Positions 17,208 through 25,431 of a stretch of DNA of 64,000 bases are shown piece by piece; within the stretch, counting starts at the first letter, position 1; every line of letters starts with the position of its first letter. The position numbers and the translations under genes were made by a program. Below the pieces are notes generated by a model, which saw nothing but the letters and a program-made list of their open reading frames with translations, ran no database searches and was not told where the DNA came from. This DNA comes from Streptosporangiales bacterium (GTDB lineage Bacteria > Actinomycetota > Actinomycetes > Streptosporangiales > WHST01), in NCBI GenBank assembly GCA_009379825.1, contig WHTA01000007.1, positions 1-64,000 on the forward strand, given 5' to 3'.

Positions 17208-17973
17208 TCAATGACCAAGACCGGGTGATGGCGCGTCAGGTAACACAGAAATTTCGAGGTTTCCCGCGAGAATCGCCTCGGCGAGGCGGTGTTCGGCGCG
17301 GAAGCGTTGCATCAGTACCGCGCGAAACGGCTGATCGAGTTTCCTCGCGACGCTGGTCAGCGGTATGCCGTCCAGGCGGGTCCGGGCGATCAGGTCCGCC
17401 TCCGCGGCGGTGATGACCTTCTCGGTGACCGCGCGCGAGGACGAGGTCGGGGTGTCCCCACGGCCGCGGAGGCGCGGTCGATGTCACCGGCCAGCTACTC
17501 GCGTGGGGCGGGTCGTTGGTGGCGTGACGCAGCTTCGCACCGGCGCGGTAGGCGATCCAACACAGCCGCAGCGCGATCTTCGGACGCTCGGTGTCGATGC
17601 TGCGCAGCGCGGTGAGGAACCCGGTCAGTACCTCCGCGTCCAGGTCGGCGGTGTCGCCGGTGTAGCCGCACGCGAGCTTGCCGGCAACGCGACGCAGCCC
17701 GGGCAACGCGACGCCGACCGCGGCGACCGTCCACGACGGGCCACACACCCGGGCACGGTGGACCAGTTCCCGCCACGCCGCGTCGCGTACGTATCGGCTG
17801 GTGCGGCGGTCCAGCAACAGCCGCTTGAGCTCGGTCACCGGGATCGGTCGTTGCGGCAGATAGACGCTGATCTCTGCCCCGTGTACCGCCAGTGGCATCG
17901 GCCCGAAGACCAAGGCGCTGAACGCGGCGTCCGCGGTGTCCAGCGGTGAGTGCCGGCTCTTTCGACTCGCCAT
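17208..17973 (-). pseudogene. Frameshifted HTH (sigma-region-4-like) regulator upstream of the pilin
   Basis: The frame opens at ATG 17973 after a GAGGAGG ribosome site and reads well to RPWGHPDLVLAR, then turns into low-complexity Arg/Gly/Pro. In the neighbouring frame, from about 17437 to the TGA at 17208-17210, the sequence is sensible again: VTEKVITAAEADLIARTRLD, then a helix-turn-helix (GIPLTSVARKLDQPFRAVLM QRFRAEHRL). The break is at a GCGCGCG run (17431-17437), where two lost bases or one gained base would account for it. Joined, the protein is about 255 residues. It may be a dead transfer regulator, a slippage switch, or an assembly error. Confidence 0.75.
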
Positions 17974-18532
17974 CGCAGGGGCCTCCTCATCGGCCGAGGT
18001 GATGTAGGAGCCCCATCACGACAGAGCGGGTGAACAGAACTTGCACAGCCGAAACGACCGCGGTGGTGTGCATGATCTGTTCAAGATCCGTGCAACCCCG
18101 TCGACCCGTGAACACCCGGTCCGGGGACTGTGCAATATCGCCCTGACCAGCGTGTTCATCCCTCCGCCCGCTGGACGCCCGTGCCGCCGGCTCATTCCCA
18201 GGAGCCGAGACAGCTGCGTCGCATCCGCCCCGTGGCAACCGCGCTACCGGTCCCTGCGGCGAGGTCGAGCCGCGTGACAGCCGTGAGTTCACGTGGCGGC
18301 CCGGTTGTGGGACCGCTGGCGCGGGTGCATGGACGGGCAAGTCCCCGCGAGGGCCGTCGTGGCCACACCTGGACGGTCGCCCACCGCACGACGCGGGACG
18401 CCGCCAACGAAAGTCCCGACGAGTTCTGTGACCTCTCAGCCCGAAAAGCGGACTTGGTCAATGAAGGGCCGACGTCTGTCCAATGTCGCCGCCCTCATGA
18501 CCTGTCCGCACTTGTCGATCGCGAGGCCGCTC
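17974..18532. other. 559-bp divergent non-coding region of the element
   Basis: Lies between the leftward regulator/T4SS genes and the rightward methyltransferase-recombinase genes. It holds a large inverted repeat and several scattered half-sites (TGAACA and GTGCAA families) between 18031 and 18135, then nothing I can assign up to the methyltransferase. It must include promoters for both directions and is the best candidate in the window for a transfer origin or master control region. Confidence 0.55.
18031..18083. repeat. Inverted repeat, 15 of 17 bp, in the divergent region
   Basis: Left arm 18031-18047 (TGAACAGAACTTGCACA) and right arm 18067-18083 (TGTGCATGATCTGTTCA) pair at 15 of 17 positions across a 19-bp spacer. 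Further copies of the arm ends follow: GTGCAA at 18090 and 18130, TGAACA at 18109. The arrangement fits a regulator array or an origin of transfer more than a terminator. Confidence 0.65.
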
Positions 18533-19282
18533 ATGAACACGAAGCAACTACACGCCGAGATCCGCCACGGAGACGCACTATCGGTATTGCCGACCCTCGA
18601 CTCCGAGTCGGTGGATTGCGTGATCACCGACCCGCCGTACAACTCCGGCGGCCGAACCTCGACCGAACGCGCCAGCCAAACCACCCGCGGCAAGTACGTC
18701 AGCGGCGACGCCAAACACACCCTCGCCGACTTCGCCGGAGACACCCGCGACCAACGCGGTTACCGCTACTGGCTGTCCCTCGTCCTCGCCGAATGTCTCC
18801 GCATCTGCACGCCTGGCGGGTCGTGTCTGGTGTTCACCGACTGGCGGCAGCTGCCCGCCACCTCCGACGCGCTGCAGGCATCGGGGTGGACCTGGCGCGG
18901 CATCATCCCATGGCACAAACCGCTGGCCCGCCCACACCGCAACGGGTTCCGCCGCGAGTGCGAGTACGTCCTCTGGGGCTCGCACGGACCGCTCGCACGT
19001 CGGGACCAGCCGGTATATCTGCGTGGCTGGCTGTCCGGCTCCCAGCCACGCCGGAATCGTCAGCACATCACGCAGAAGCCGCTGGAAGTGATGGCCGAGC
19101 TGGTCAAGATCTGCCCACCAGGCGGACTCGTCCTCGACCCCTTCGCCGGCGCCGCCTCCACCGGCGTCGCCGCCATCAGGAGCGGGCGCTCATTCCTCGG
19201 GATCGAAACAACCGACCACTATGCGGTGGTCGCTCGAGAACGGATCAGTCAGGCACTGGACCAGGTGGTGACCTCATGCTGA
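18533..19282 (+). CDS. Orphan DNA methyltransferase (beta-class, N4-C/N6-A)
   Basis: 249 residues from ATG 18533; a longer in-frame start at 18473 is possible. Motif IV is TDPPYNSGG (DPPY at 33-36) and the AdoMet site DPFAGAASTGVAA is near residue 203, so the catalytic motif precedes the cofactor motif, the beta-class order. The target-recognition region is between. No restriction enzyme gene is next to it, so it more likely protects the element's DNA or marks a regulatory site. Its stop overlaps the next ORF by 7 bp. Confidence 0.85.
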   Translation: MNTKQLHAEIRHGDALSVLPTLDSESVDCVITDPPYNSGGRTSTERASQTTRGKYVSGDAKHTLADFAGDTRDQRGYRYWLSLVLAECLRICTPGGSCLVFTDWRQLPATSDALQASGWTWRGIIPWHKPLARPHRNGFRRECEYVLWGSHGPLARRDQPVYLRGWLSGSQPRRNRQHITQKPLEVMAELVKICPPGGLVLDPFAGAASTGVAAIRSGRSFLGIETTDHYAVVARERISQALDQVVTSC

Positions 19283-19560
19283 CGCCACCAGCGTCGGACA
19301 CCGACGAAGGCCAGCATGACGGACTCGACGACCAGCGGCCTGGTTGGCGGTACGACCAGCCTTCGGGCCGTGGCCATTCCATGTGCTACCTCGGGACGGT
19401 GCACCCGGTGGGTGGGGTGGAAGGCGACAGGTTGCGTCGCGAGCTGACCGCGGTGTTGCGTGACCTCCTTGACTGGATCGCGGACCAAGAGGTAATCGAT
19501 GGTCGGTTGGACAACGGACCCGGCGAGGAAGGGAAGGAACGCCATGACAGCGGTCGGTGA
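19276..19560 (+). CDS. Small protein bridging the methyltransferase and recombinase genes
   Basis: 94 residues. The ATG lies inside the end of the methyltransferase gene and the TGA lies 14 bp into the recombinase gene, so three frames are chained by overlaps. The middle part is an amphipathic helix (LRRELTAVLRDLLDWIADQE) between polar ends. It could be a recombination directionality or accessory factor for the serine recombinase, but that is a guess from position; no known excisionase pattern is visible. Confidence 0.6.
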   Translation: MLTPPASDTDEGQHDGLDDQRPGWRYDQPSGRGHSMCYLGTVHPVGGVEGDRLRRELTAVLRDLLDWIADQEVIDGRLDNGPGEEGKERHDSGR

Positions 19561-21475
19561 GGAGAACCCGGACCCGCCCCGTTTCCATGCACCGTCCACC
19601 CGTTCTGCCAGTGGCAAGTCACCCGGCAGCGGGTTGTCGGACTACGCCGTCTCTCCGTTCGGGATGCCGGCCGCGTTGTTGGGTGATGAGGTGCGGGTCG
19701 CGTTTCTCGGGCGGACATCGACGGAGGATCAGCAGGATCCGCGGCAGTCGTTGATGCGGCAGCTGCACTCGTGTAAGTCGGCGATCCCGGCCTCGTGGGT
19801 GATCGTGGCGCATTTCTACGACGTCGAGTCCGGTCGGATGGAACTCGCCGCCCGTGGCCGCGGCGAGAACTATGAGCGGTTCGACATCCCTATCGCCCGC
19901 GACGGCGGCGTCGCTGACCTGCTGGAGGAGGCCAGCCACCCGGGTCGCCGGTTCGACGTGGTGATCTGCGAGAGCATCTCCCGCGTCGCCCGCCGGGCGT
20001 TCGAGGGACTCTCGATCGAACGGGAGTTGGACAACGCGGAGACGCCGTTGTTCGCGTCCAACGAGCCGATCACGTTGTCGGGGAGCCGGGCGCAGCGGGT
20101 GCTGCAGCGGCGGATCAACCAGTCCGTCGCCGAGTATGAGGTGCTCAACATCCTGGAGCAGTCCTGGGGCGGACTATGCACGCATGTGCGGGAGGGTTGG
20201 AACATCGGCAAGCCCTGCTACGGCTACAAGGCCAAGACCTACCGGCATCCGAACCCGTCCCGGGCGGACAAGGGGAACACCAAGACCCGCCTCGAACCCG
20301 ACGGACGCAAGGGCGAGACCGTCACCCAGATCGCGATGTGGCGGTACCACGAGCAACTCGGCTACGGCACCATCGCGGACCGGTTGAACGACGACCTGGA
20401 GACCTACCCGCCGCCGGAACCGACCCGCAAGACCCGGGCGCGCGGTGCGTGGAGCAAGACAACCGTCTCCGAGATCCTTCGGAACCCGAAGTACACCGGC
20501 TACCAGGTGTACAACCGGCGCGCGTCCCGGTCCCGGCGCGGCAAAGTCAACGACCCGGTCAAGTGGGTATGGTCTCCCGAACCCGCGCACGAACCGCTGA
20601 TCCCGAAATGGATGTATGACAAGCTCGCCGAACGCAGGAAGGCCCGCAGAGGCTCGCGTGAACAGGCCGACACCAGCGCGCACCCGCAGGCGCGGCGGAC
20701 CTACCTGTTCCGGGGCATGGTGTTCTGCGGCTGCGGACGGCGCATGTTCGGCAACCACTCCCGTGACCGGACCTACTACATGTGCTGGCCGCGCGGGAAC
20801 AACCGCGGCCGACCCAGCGCCTACCCGAACCACCCGAAGGCCGTCTACCTCAACGAACGCGCCCTGCTCGACGCGGTATCCCGGTTCTACGCCGACCGCG
20901 TGTTCGGCCCCGACCGACAAGCGTTGCTGGCCGCCGACCTCGCCCAGGTCGATGACAACGCCGCCGAGGCACGCGAGGCCGAACGAGACCGGCTCCGACG
21001 GGCGCTCGCCGACGTCGACCGTCGCCAGGCGACGATCCTGCGGCAGGCCGCCGACGCCGACGCCGACGACCCGTTCGTCACGGCGCTACGGCAGACCTAC
21101 AACGACCTGGAAGAGCAGAAGAACGCCGCCGCCACCGCGCTCGCCGACCTGGACGGCGTCGCGGTCGAACCGCGACGGCCTGCTACCGACACTGCGCTCC
21201 TCGACGCTCTGCCTGCGCTGCGGCTGGACCTCGCCCACGCTCCCGAGCCACTGCTGCGACGGCTATTCGAGACCACCCGGCTCACCGTCCGCACCCACCA
21301 CGACACCGACACCGCCGATATCGAGATCCGGCTCCCCGCCGCGCACCTCCCCGACGCCGCACGCACCGCCCAGGCCATCACGGAAGACCGTACGACGCCC
21401 GACAGCCGGCAACACCACGACGTGCAGATGCTGTACGTGCCCCCAACGGGATTCGAACCCGCGTTGCCGCCTTGA
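19544..21475 (+). CDS. Large serine recombinase (element integrase)
   Basis: 643 residues from ATG 19544. The resolvase fold starts at about 49 (DEVRVAFLGRTST) with the catalytic serine at 59, and ESISRVAR is the conserved arginine region. A recombinase domain follows (about 225-370), then a zinc-ribbon-like piece (FCGCGRRM) and a long coiled coil (about 450-560). The last residues, PPTGFEPALPP, are the antisense reading of tRNA-Glu, and the stop codon is in its anticodon arm. It catalyses integration and, with a directionality factor, excision. Confidence 0.95.
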   Translation: MTAVGEENPDPPRFHAPSTRSASGKSPGSGLSDYAVSPFGMPAALLGDEVRVAFLGRTSTEDQQDPRQSLMRQLHSCKSAIPASWVIVAHFYDVESGRMELAARGRGENYERFDIPIARDGGVADLLEEASHPGRRFDVVICESISRVARRAFEGLSIERELDNAETPLFASNEPITLSGSRAQRVLQRRINQSVAEYEVLNILEQSWGGLCTHVREGWNIGKPCYGYKAKTYRHPNPSRADKGNTKTRLEPDGRKGETVTQIAMWRYHEQLGYGTIADRLNDDLETYPPPEPTRKTRARGAWSKTTVSEILRNPKYTGYQVYNRRASRSRRGKVNDPVKWVWSPEPAHEPLIPKWMYDKLAERRKARRGSREQADTSAHPQARRTYLFRGMVFCGCGRRMFGNHSRDRTYYMCWPRGNNRGRPSAYPNHPKAVYLNERALLDAVSRFYADRVFGPDRQALLAADLAQVDDNAAEAREAERDRLRRALADVDRRQATILRQAADADADDPFVTALRQTYNDLEEQKNAAATALADLDGVAVEPRRPATDTALLDALPALRLDLAHAPEPLLRRLFETTRLTVRTHHDTDTADIEIRLPAAHLPDAARTAQAITEDRTTPDSRQHHDVQMLYVPPTGFEPALPP

Positions 21476-21510
21476 AAGGGCGGAGTCCTAGGCCACTAGA
21501 CGATGGGGAC
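21438..21510 (-). tRNA. tRNA-Glu (UUC), integration site of the element
   Basis: 73 nt without encoded CCA. The acceptor stem is GTCCCCA with TGGGGGC, discriminator A; the anticodon arm is CCGCC-CTTTCAA-GGCGG giving UUC; the T arm contains GGTTCGAATCCC. Position 2-71 is a U-G wobble and 49-65 another. The 3' half is overlapped by the recombinase coding sequence on the other strand. Transcription comes from the chromosomal side, so the element has kept a working gene after insertion. Confidence 0.95.
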
Positions 21511-21526
21511 GTCGGGAGCCTGGTCA

Positions 21527-21555
21527 AGGATAGAAGGTCGCGCGGCGATCTACCA
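21527..21555 (-). promoter_or_regulatory. Possible promoter of tRNA-Glu
   Basis: Reading leftwards, TATCCT (complement of 21527-21532) lies 17 bp before the tRNA and is a fair -10. The matching -35 is weak (TTGGTA about 18 bp further). Inferred from position. Confidence 0.3.
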
Positions 21556-21564
21556 AAGCGGGCG

Positions 21565-23181
21565 CTAGCTGCCGCTACGGGTCACGCGTCCTGGCGTGCT
21601 CGGCTGCGGGCTGGTTGGCGGGGTCGACGGCGGCACGGTGAGGGGGGTTACGACGCCGGAGCTGGACGGCGTCGGCAGCGGGGTGGGGGACTCGCCGATG
21701 CGGCGGTCGAGCGGCCGCGTGGGGTCCTCCTCCGCGTAGCGGTCGATCTGTGCCGAGGTGAGGCCGACGCCACCGAGGGTGATCTCGTCCCAGGCGTTGA
21801 GCCGCTTGGTCTCCTTGTCGAGGTACAGCACGTCGAGCTGGATCGGGCTTGGCTTCTTGCTGTCGATCGCGCGCAGGCCGGAGCCGCCGGTGGAGCCGAC
21901 GGTCATCTGCCTGGTGCCGCCTGGCTGGAGGTCCGTCTGCCGCCGGTGGTAATGGCCGGAGAGCACGAGCGGCGCCAGTCCGTCCCACTGCTCGGCGATC
22001 ATCGGGTCGTGCGTGAGCGCCATGTCCATGACACCGGCGGCGTCGAGCCGGGGGCGCAGCTGCTGGCCGTACGCCTCCAGGTTCTCGTCGCTCTCCAGGG
22101 TGTAGAGCACCTCGTCCGGCTGGAACCTGGGGTCGCCGATGCCCCACATCCTGATGCCGTTCACCACCTTGGGCTTGCCGGACAGCACGATGCCGTTCTC
22201 CTGCCGTGCCACCGCGCGTACGGTCTGCTCCGAGTCGTGGTTGCCCTTCACGAACACGTACGGCACCCCGAGGCTCTCGATGCCGTCCGCCGTACGGTTC
22301 TCCGCCGTGGTGCCCTGGTCGACCAGGTCGCCGGTGTCGATGACCACGCTCACGTCGAACTGCTGCTGCACCGACCTGATGATGTTCCAGGCCGCGGGGT
22401 TGTTGTGGATGTCGGAAATGTGCAGCACCCGGATGGTGTCCGGGTCGGGTTCGGTGAGCGGCAGATCGGACGTCGCGTCGTACAGCTTGGTCAGGTTGGT
22501 GACGAGTTTCGCCAGCTGGGTGCGGTACTTGCTGAAGTCGGACGCGATCGTCTCCGCGCTGCCAACCAGCCGCGGCGCGCTGGCCAGCACGCCGGTGTAG
22601 CGGGGTTCCTCGATCGCCTCCGGGTTCCAGCTGGCGGCCGCGACGGCGTACGCGGCGACCGCCGCCGTCAGGGCGACACCGCTGCCGATCGCCATCCGCC
22701 GCCAGGTGCGGAACACGATCGCGGTGAAGATCGCCGCGCCGAGCACCGCACAGCCGGCGGACTTCAACGCGAGCACGGTGACCGCGCGTTCGAGGTCGCG
22801 GACCACCCGGTCCTCGATGCCGGCCAGGCTGTTCGGGTTGCGGACGATCTCCCTGGCCGCCTCGTCGCGGATCTGCGTCACCGTCGCGTGGATGGACAGC
22901 GGGGTGTCCGACGTGTCGAACTCGATCGAGCCGAGCGGCGACAGGTCGATGAACGTGTTGCCGGTCAGCGACGGCCGCAACGTCAGTTGTGCGTCTACGG
23001 GGCCGACCGGTTCGACGACCGAGCCGCCGACGAGCAGCCCGAACCAGGCGCCGACGAGTGCCACCGATGCCACCGCCAGCCGGCGGCGCATCCGGGCGCC
23101 GAGCCACCACACCAGGTACCGGCGGGCTCGCGGTCCGAGCCCGCGGGTCAGCCGGCGGCGCAGCCTGTTCACCACATGCAC
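21565..23181 (-). CDS. Membrane-anchored metallophosphoesterase
   Basis: 538 residues. Membrane helices at about 36-55, 141-157 and 166-184 frame an exterior domain of unknown type; the C-terminal catalytic domain has the calcineurin-like set: HISDIHNN (Asp257, His259), DTGDLVD, GNHD (313-316) and GHYHRR. These residues bind two metal ions for phosphoester cleavage. A Ser/Thr/Pro tail follows from about 505. It is the first chromosomal gene beyond the tRNA and reads divergently from the zincin gene. Substrate unknown. Confidence 0.85.
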   Translation of the reverse strand: MHVVNRLRRRLTRGLGPRARRYLVWWLGARMRRRLAVASVALVGAWFGLLVGGSVVEPVGPVDAQLTLRPSLTGNTFIDLSPLGSIEFDTSDTPLSIHATVTQIRDEAAREIVRNPNSLAGIEDRVVRDLERAVTVLALKSAGCAVLGAAIFTAIVFRTWRRMAIGSGVALTAAVAAYAVAAASWNPEAIEEPRYTGVLASAPRLVGSAETIASDFSKYRTQLAKLVTNLTKLYDATSDLPLTEPDPDTIRVLHISDIHNNPAAWNIIRSVQQQFDVSVVIDTGDLVDQGTTAENRTADGIESLGVPYVFVKGNHDSEQTVRAVARQENGIVLSGKPKVVNGIRMWGIGDPRFQPDEVLYTLESDENLEAYGQQLRPRLDAAGVMDMALTHDPMIAEQWDGLAPLVLSGHYHRRQTDLQPGGTRQMTVGSTGGSGLRAIDSKKPSPIQLDVLYLDKETKRLNAWDEITLGGVGLTSAQIDRYAEEDPTRPLDRRIGESPTPLPTPSSSGVVTPLTVPPSTPPTSPQPSTPGRVTRSGS

Positions 23182-23239
23182 CCGCCCAGGCTCTCATCCC
23201 GGTGCGCGAACCGTGGCGGACTCCGGACAGAATGACCAG

Positions 23240-23584
23240 GTGGTGGAGCTGACCCCGCAGGAGTTCGAGCGCCTCGTCGACGAGGCGCTCGACGGCATCC
23301 CGCCTGAGTTCACCGAGATGATGGAGAACGTCGCGCTGGTGATCGAGGACGACCCGCCGCAGCCGGGCCTGCTCGGCCTCTACCAGGGCGTGCCGCTCAC
23401 CGAGCGCGGCCAGTGGTACGCGGGCGTGCTGCCGGATCGGATCTCCGTCTACCGCAACCCGATCTGCGCGATCTGCAACACGCCGGACGAGGTCGCCGAG
23501 GAGGTGCGGGTCACCGTCGTGCACGAGATCGCCCACCACTTCGGCATCGACGACGAGCGCCTGCACGAGCTCGGCTGGGGCTGA
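23240..23584 (+). CDS. Zincin-like metallopeptidase (Zincin_1 family)
   Basis: 114 residues from GTG 23240 (or the next GTG codon). The end carries HEIAHHFGIDDERLHELG, a HExxH zinc site with the third ligand a few residues on, and the front is ELTPQEFERLVDEALDGIPP, as in the small Zincin_1 family conserved across actinobacteria. The role of this family is unclear; the short form has no signal peptide and stays in the cytoplasm. The start is set by homology because no strong ribosome site is visible. Confidence 0.85.
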   Translation: MVELTPQEFERLVDEALDGIPPEFTEMMENVALVIEDDPPQPGLLGLYQGVPLTERGQWYAGVLPDRISVYRNPICAICNTPDEVAEEVRVTVVHEIAHHFGIDDERLHELGWG

Positions 23585-23651
23585 CCTGCGAAGTTCGGCA
23601 CCGACAGGCATCGTCCTCGTATCCTGGAGGTCTCACCAGGGGAGGTGCGCC

Positions 23652-24836
23652 GTGCGAGACGTGCTCGACGAGCTGGAGACGTTGTGGTCGGCCGGCCGGC
23701 CGTTCGGGATGGCGCGAGTGGTGCGCACGTGGCGCAGCGCGCCGCGGGCCGCCGGCGCGACGATGGCGGTGGGCCCGGACGGCGCGGCGTTCGGCAGCGT
23801 ATCCGGCGGCTGTGTCGAAGGAGCCGTGTACGAGCTGGCCGGCCGGGTCAGCGAGACCGGACAACCGGTGCTGCAGCGCTACGGGGTGAGCGACGACGAC
23901 GCCGCGGCGGTGGGCCTGACCTGCGGCGGCGTGCTCGACGTGCTGGTCGAGGCGGTCGACGCCGAGTCGTACCCCGAGTTCGGTGCCGTGGTCGAGTCCG
24001 TACGCACCGGTGAGCCGGTGGCGGTCGCCACGGTCATCGAGGTCGACGGCTCCGGCCCGACGGCGGAGGGCGAGTTCGCCGGCGAGCAGCCGGCCGAGCT
24101 CGGCCGCCGGCTGGTGGTGTGGCCGGACCGCAGGTCCGGTTCGATCGGGTCGGACCGGCTGGACGACGCGGTCACCGACGACGTACGCGGCATGCTCGCC
24201 GCCGGCACCACCGACGTGCTGCGGCTGGGCAGGCACGGCGAGCGCCGTGCGGACGACCTGATGATCTTCGTGCAGTCGATGGCACCGAAGCCGCGGATGG
24301 TCGTCTTCGGCGCCATCGACTTCGCCGCGAGCATGGCGCGGATGGGGTCGTTCCTCGGCTTCCGGGTGACGGTGTGTGACGCGCGGGGGGTGTTCGCGAC
24401 CAAGCGCAGGTTCCCGGACGCCGACGAGGTGGTGGTCGAGTGGCCGCACCGCTACCTCGAACGCGAGCTGCACGAGGGCACCCTGGACCAGCGCACGGTC
24501 GTCTGCGTGCTCACCCACGACCCGAAGTTCGACGTGCCGCTGCTGCAGGTCGCGCTCCAGACCCCGGCGGCGTACATCGGCGCGATGGGGTCGCGCCGTA
24601 CGCACGACGACCGGATGGCGCGGCTGCGGGAGGCGGGGGTCGCCGAGAGCGACCTGGCGCGGATCTCGTCGCCGATCGGGCTGGACGTGGGTGCACGTAC
24701 CCCGGAGGAGACCGCGGTGTCCATCGCGGCGGAGATCGTACAGACCCGGTGGGGTGGCACCGGTGCCCGGCTGGCCCAGCTCAGCGGGCCGATCCACAAG
24801 GACGCCACCGGGTTGACGGTGCGGGCCGACCCTTGA
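23652..24836 (+). CDS. xdhC: XdhC/CoxI family molybdenum-enzyme maturation protein
   Basis: 394 residues from GTG 23652 after GGGGAGG. The N-terminal domain includes GSVSGGCVEGAVYELA; the C-terminal Rossmann domain starts at about 215 with VVFGAIDFAASMARMG and has HDPKFDVPLL and GAMGSRRTHDDR. XdhC proteins bind and insert the sulfurated Mo cofactor into hydroxylases of the xanthine dehydrogenase family. The TTGA overlap with the nucleotidyltransferase and the hydroxylase subunits 5 kb away support that role here. Confidence 0.9.
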   Translation: MRDVLDELETLWSAGRPFGMARVVRTWRSAPRAAGATMAVGPDGAAFGSVSGGCVEGAVYELAGRVSETGQPVLQRYGVSDDDAAAVGLTCGGVLDVLVEAVDAESYPEFGAVVESVRTGEPVAVATVIEVDGSGPTAEGEFAGEQPAELGRRLVVWPDRRSGSIGSDRLDDAVTDDVRGMLAAGTTDVLRLGRHGERRADDLMIFVQSMAPKPRMVVFGAIDFAASMARMGSFLGFRVTVCDARGVFATKRRFPDADEVVVEWPHRYLERELHEGTLDQRTVVCVLTHDPKFDVPLLQVALQTPAAYIGAMGSRRTHDDRMARLREAGVAESDLARISSPIGLDVGARTPEETAVSIAAEIVQTRWGGTGARLAQLSGPIHKDATGLTVRADP

Positions 24837-25414
24837 CCGCAGGCGCGGTCGCGGGCCTGGTGCTCGCCGCCGGGGCCGGCCGCAGGTTCGGTGGGCCGAA
24901 GGCGCTTGCGTTGCTCGACGGCGAACGGCTGGTCGACCGCGCCGCCGCCACGTTGCGCGCCGCGGACTGCGCACCGGTGGTCGTCGTCGAGGGAGCCGCC
25001 TCGCTCGGCGACGTGCCCGGTGCGACCACCGTGCACGCGCAGCGGTGGCGCGACGGCATGGGCGCCTCGCTGCAGGCCGGTCTCGCCGCGCTGCCCGACG
25101 ACGCGGCTGCCTGCGTAGTACTCCTCGTCGACACACCGTGGCTGACGTCCACCGCCGTACGCGCCGTGATCGCCGACTGGCACTCGGCGGCGCCAACGGC
25201 CGCCGCGGCCATCGCCACCTACGAAGGTCGCCGCGGCCACCCCGTGCTGCTGGCACGCAAGATCTGGCCGGCCGTCGCCCACCTCGCCACCGGCGACGAG
25301 GGAGCCAGAGCATGGCTACGCGCCCACCCGGACCAGGTGCACGAGGTCCCCTGCACCGGCCTAGCCGACCCCCGCGACGTCGACGTCCCGACCCCGGGCA
25401 TCACCGCCCCCTGA
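24833..25414 (+). CDS. MocA/MobA-like nucleotidyltransferase for Mo cofactor
   Basis: 193 residues from TTG 24833, which overlaps the XdhC stop. It has the nucleotide-binding front VLAAGAGRRFGGPKALALL, the metal-binding LLVDTPWLT strand, and the substrate segment YEGRRGHPVLL. MocA adds CMP (MobA, GMP) to molybdopterin. Pairing with XdhC and a CoxL-type hydroxylase points to the cytosine form (MCD cofactor). CofC or phospho-sugar transferases of the same fold are less likely given this setting. Confidence 0.85.
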   Translation: MTAGAVAGLVLAAGAGRRFGGPKALALLDGERLVDRAAATLRAADCAPVVVVEGAASLGDVPGATTVHAQRWRDGMGASLQAGLAALPDDAAACVVLLVDTPWLTSTAVRAVIADWHSAAPTAAAAIATYEGRRGHPVLLARKIWPAVAHLATGDEGARAWLRAHPDQVHEVPCTGLADPRDVDVPTPGITAP

Positions 25415-25431
25415 CGCTGCGCGGGGTCAGG
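25410..25431. terminator. Possible bidirectional terminator
   Basis: CCTGAC (25410-25415) and GTCAGG (25426-25431) form a 6-bp hairpin with a GC-rich 10-nt loop. It sits exactly where two convergent genes end (stops at 25414 and 25427). No T-run. Confidence 0.4.

Larger units (their letters stand above)
1..21510. mobile_element. Integrative conjugative element, right (integrase) end
   Basis: The serine recombinase at 19544-21475 ends inside tRNA-Glu, next to a leftward block of conjugation genes (pilin, TrbL, PrgI, VirB4, VirD4-like, replication-relaxation protein). This is the layout of an element inserted at the 3' end of a tRNA gene. Everything to the left up to position 1 fits element cargo or transfer genes, and the far attachment site is not in the window. 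To the right of the tRNA the genes look chromosomal. The left limit is unknown, so position 1 is only the window edge. Confidence 0.85.

Noticed and set aside
18130-19560. 476-codon frame on the plus strand
   Set aside because: Most is a shadow of the methyltransferase. Only its last 94 codons, starting at 19276, were kept as a separate small gene.
21575-23611. 678-codon minus frame and a 587-codon plus frame over the metallophosphoesterase
   Set aside because: Both are high-GC shadow frames; the phosphoesterase frame holds all the metal-binding motifs.
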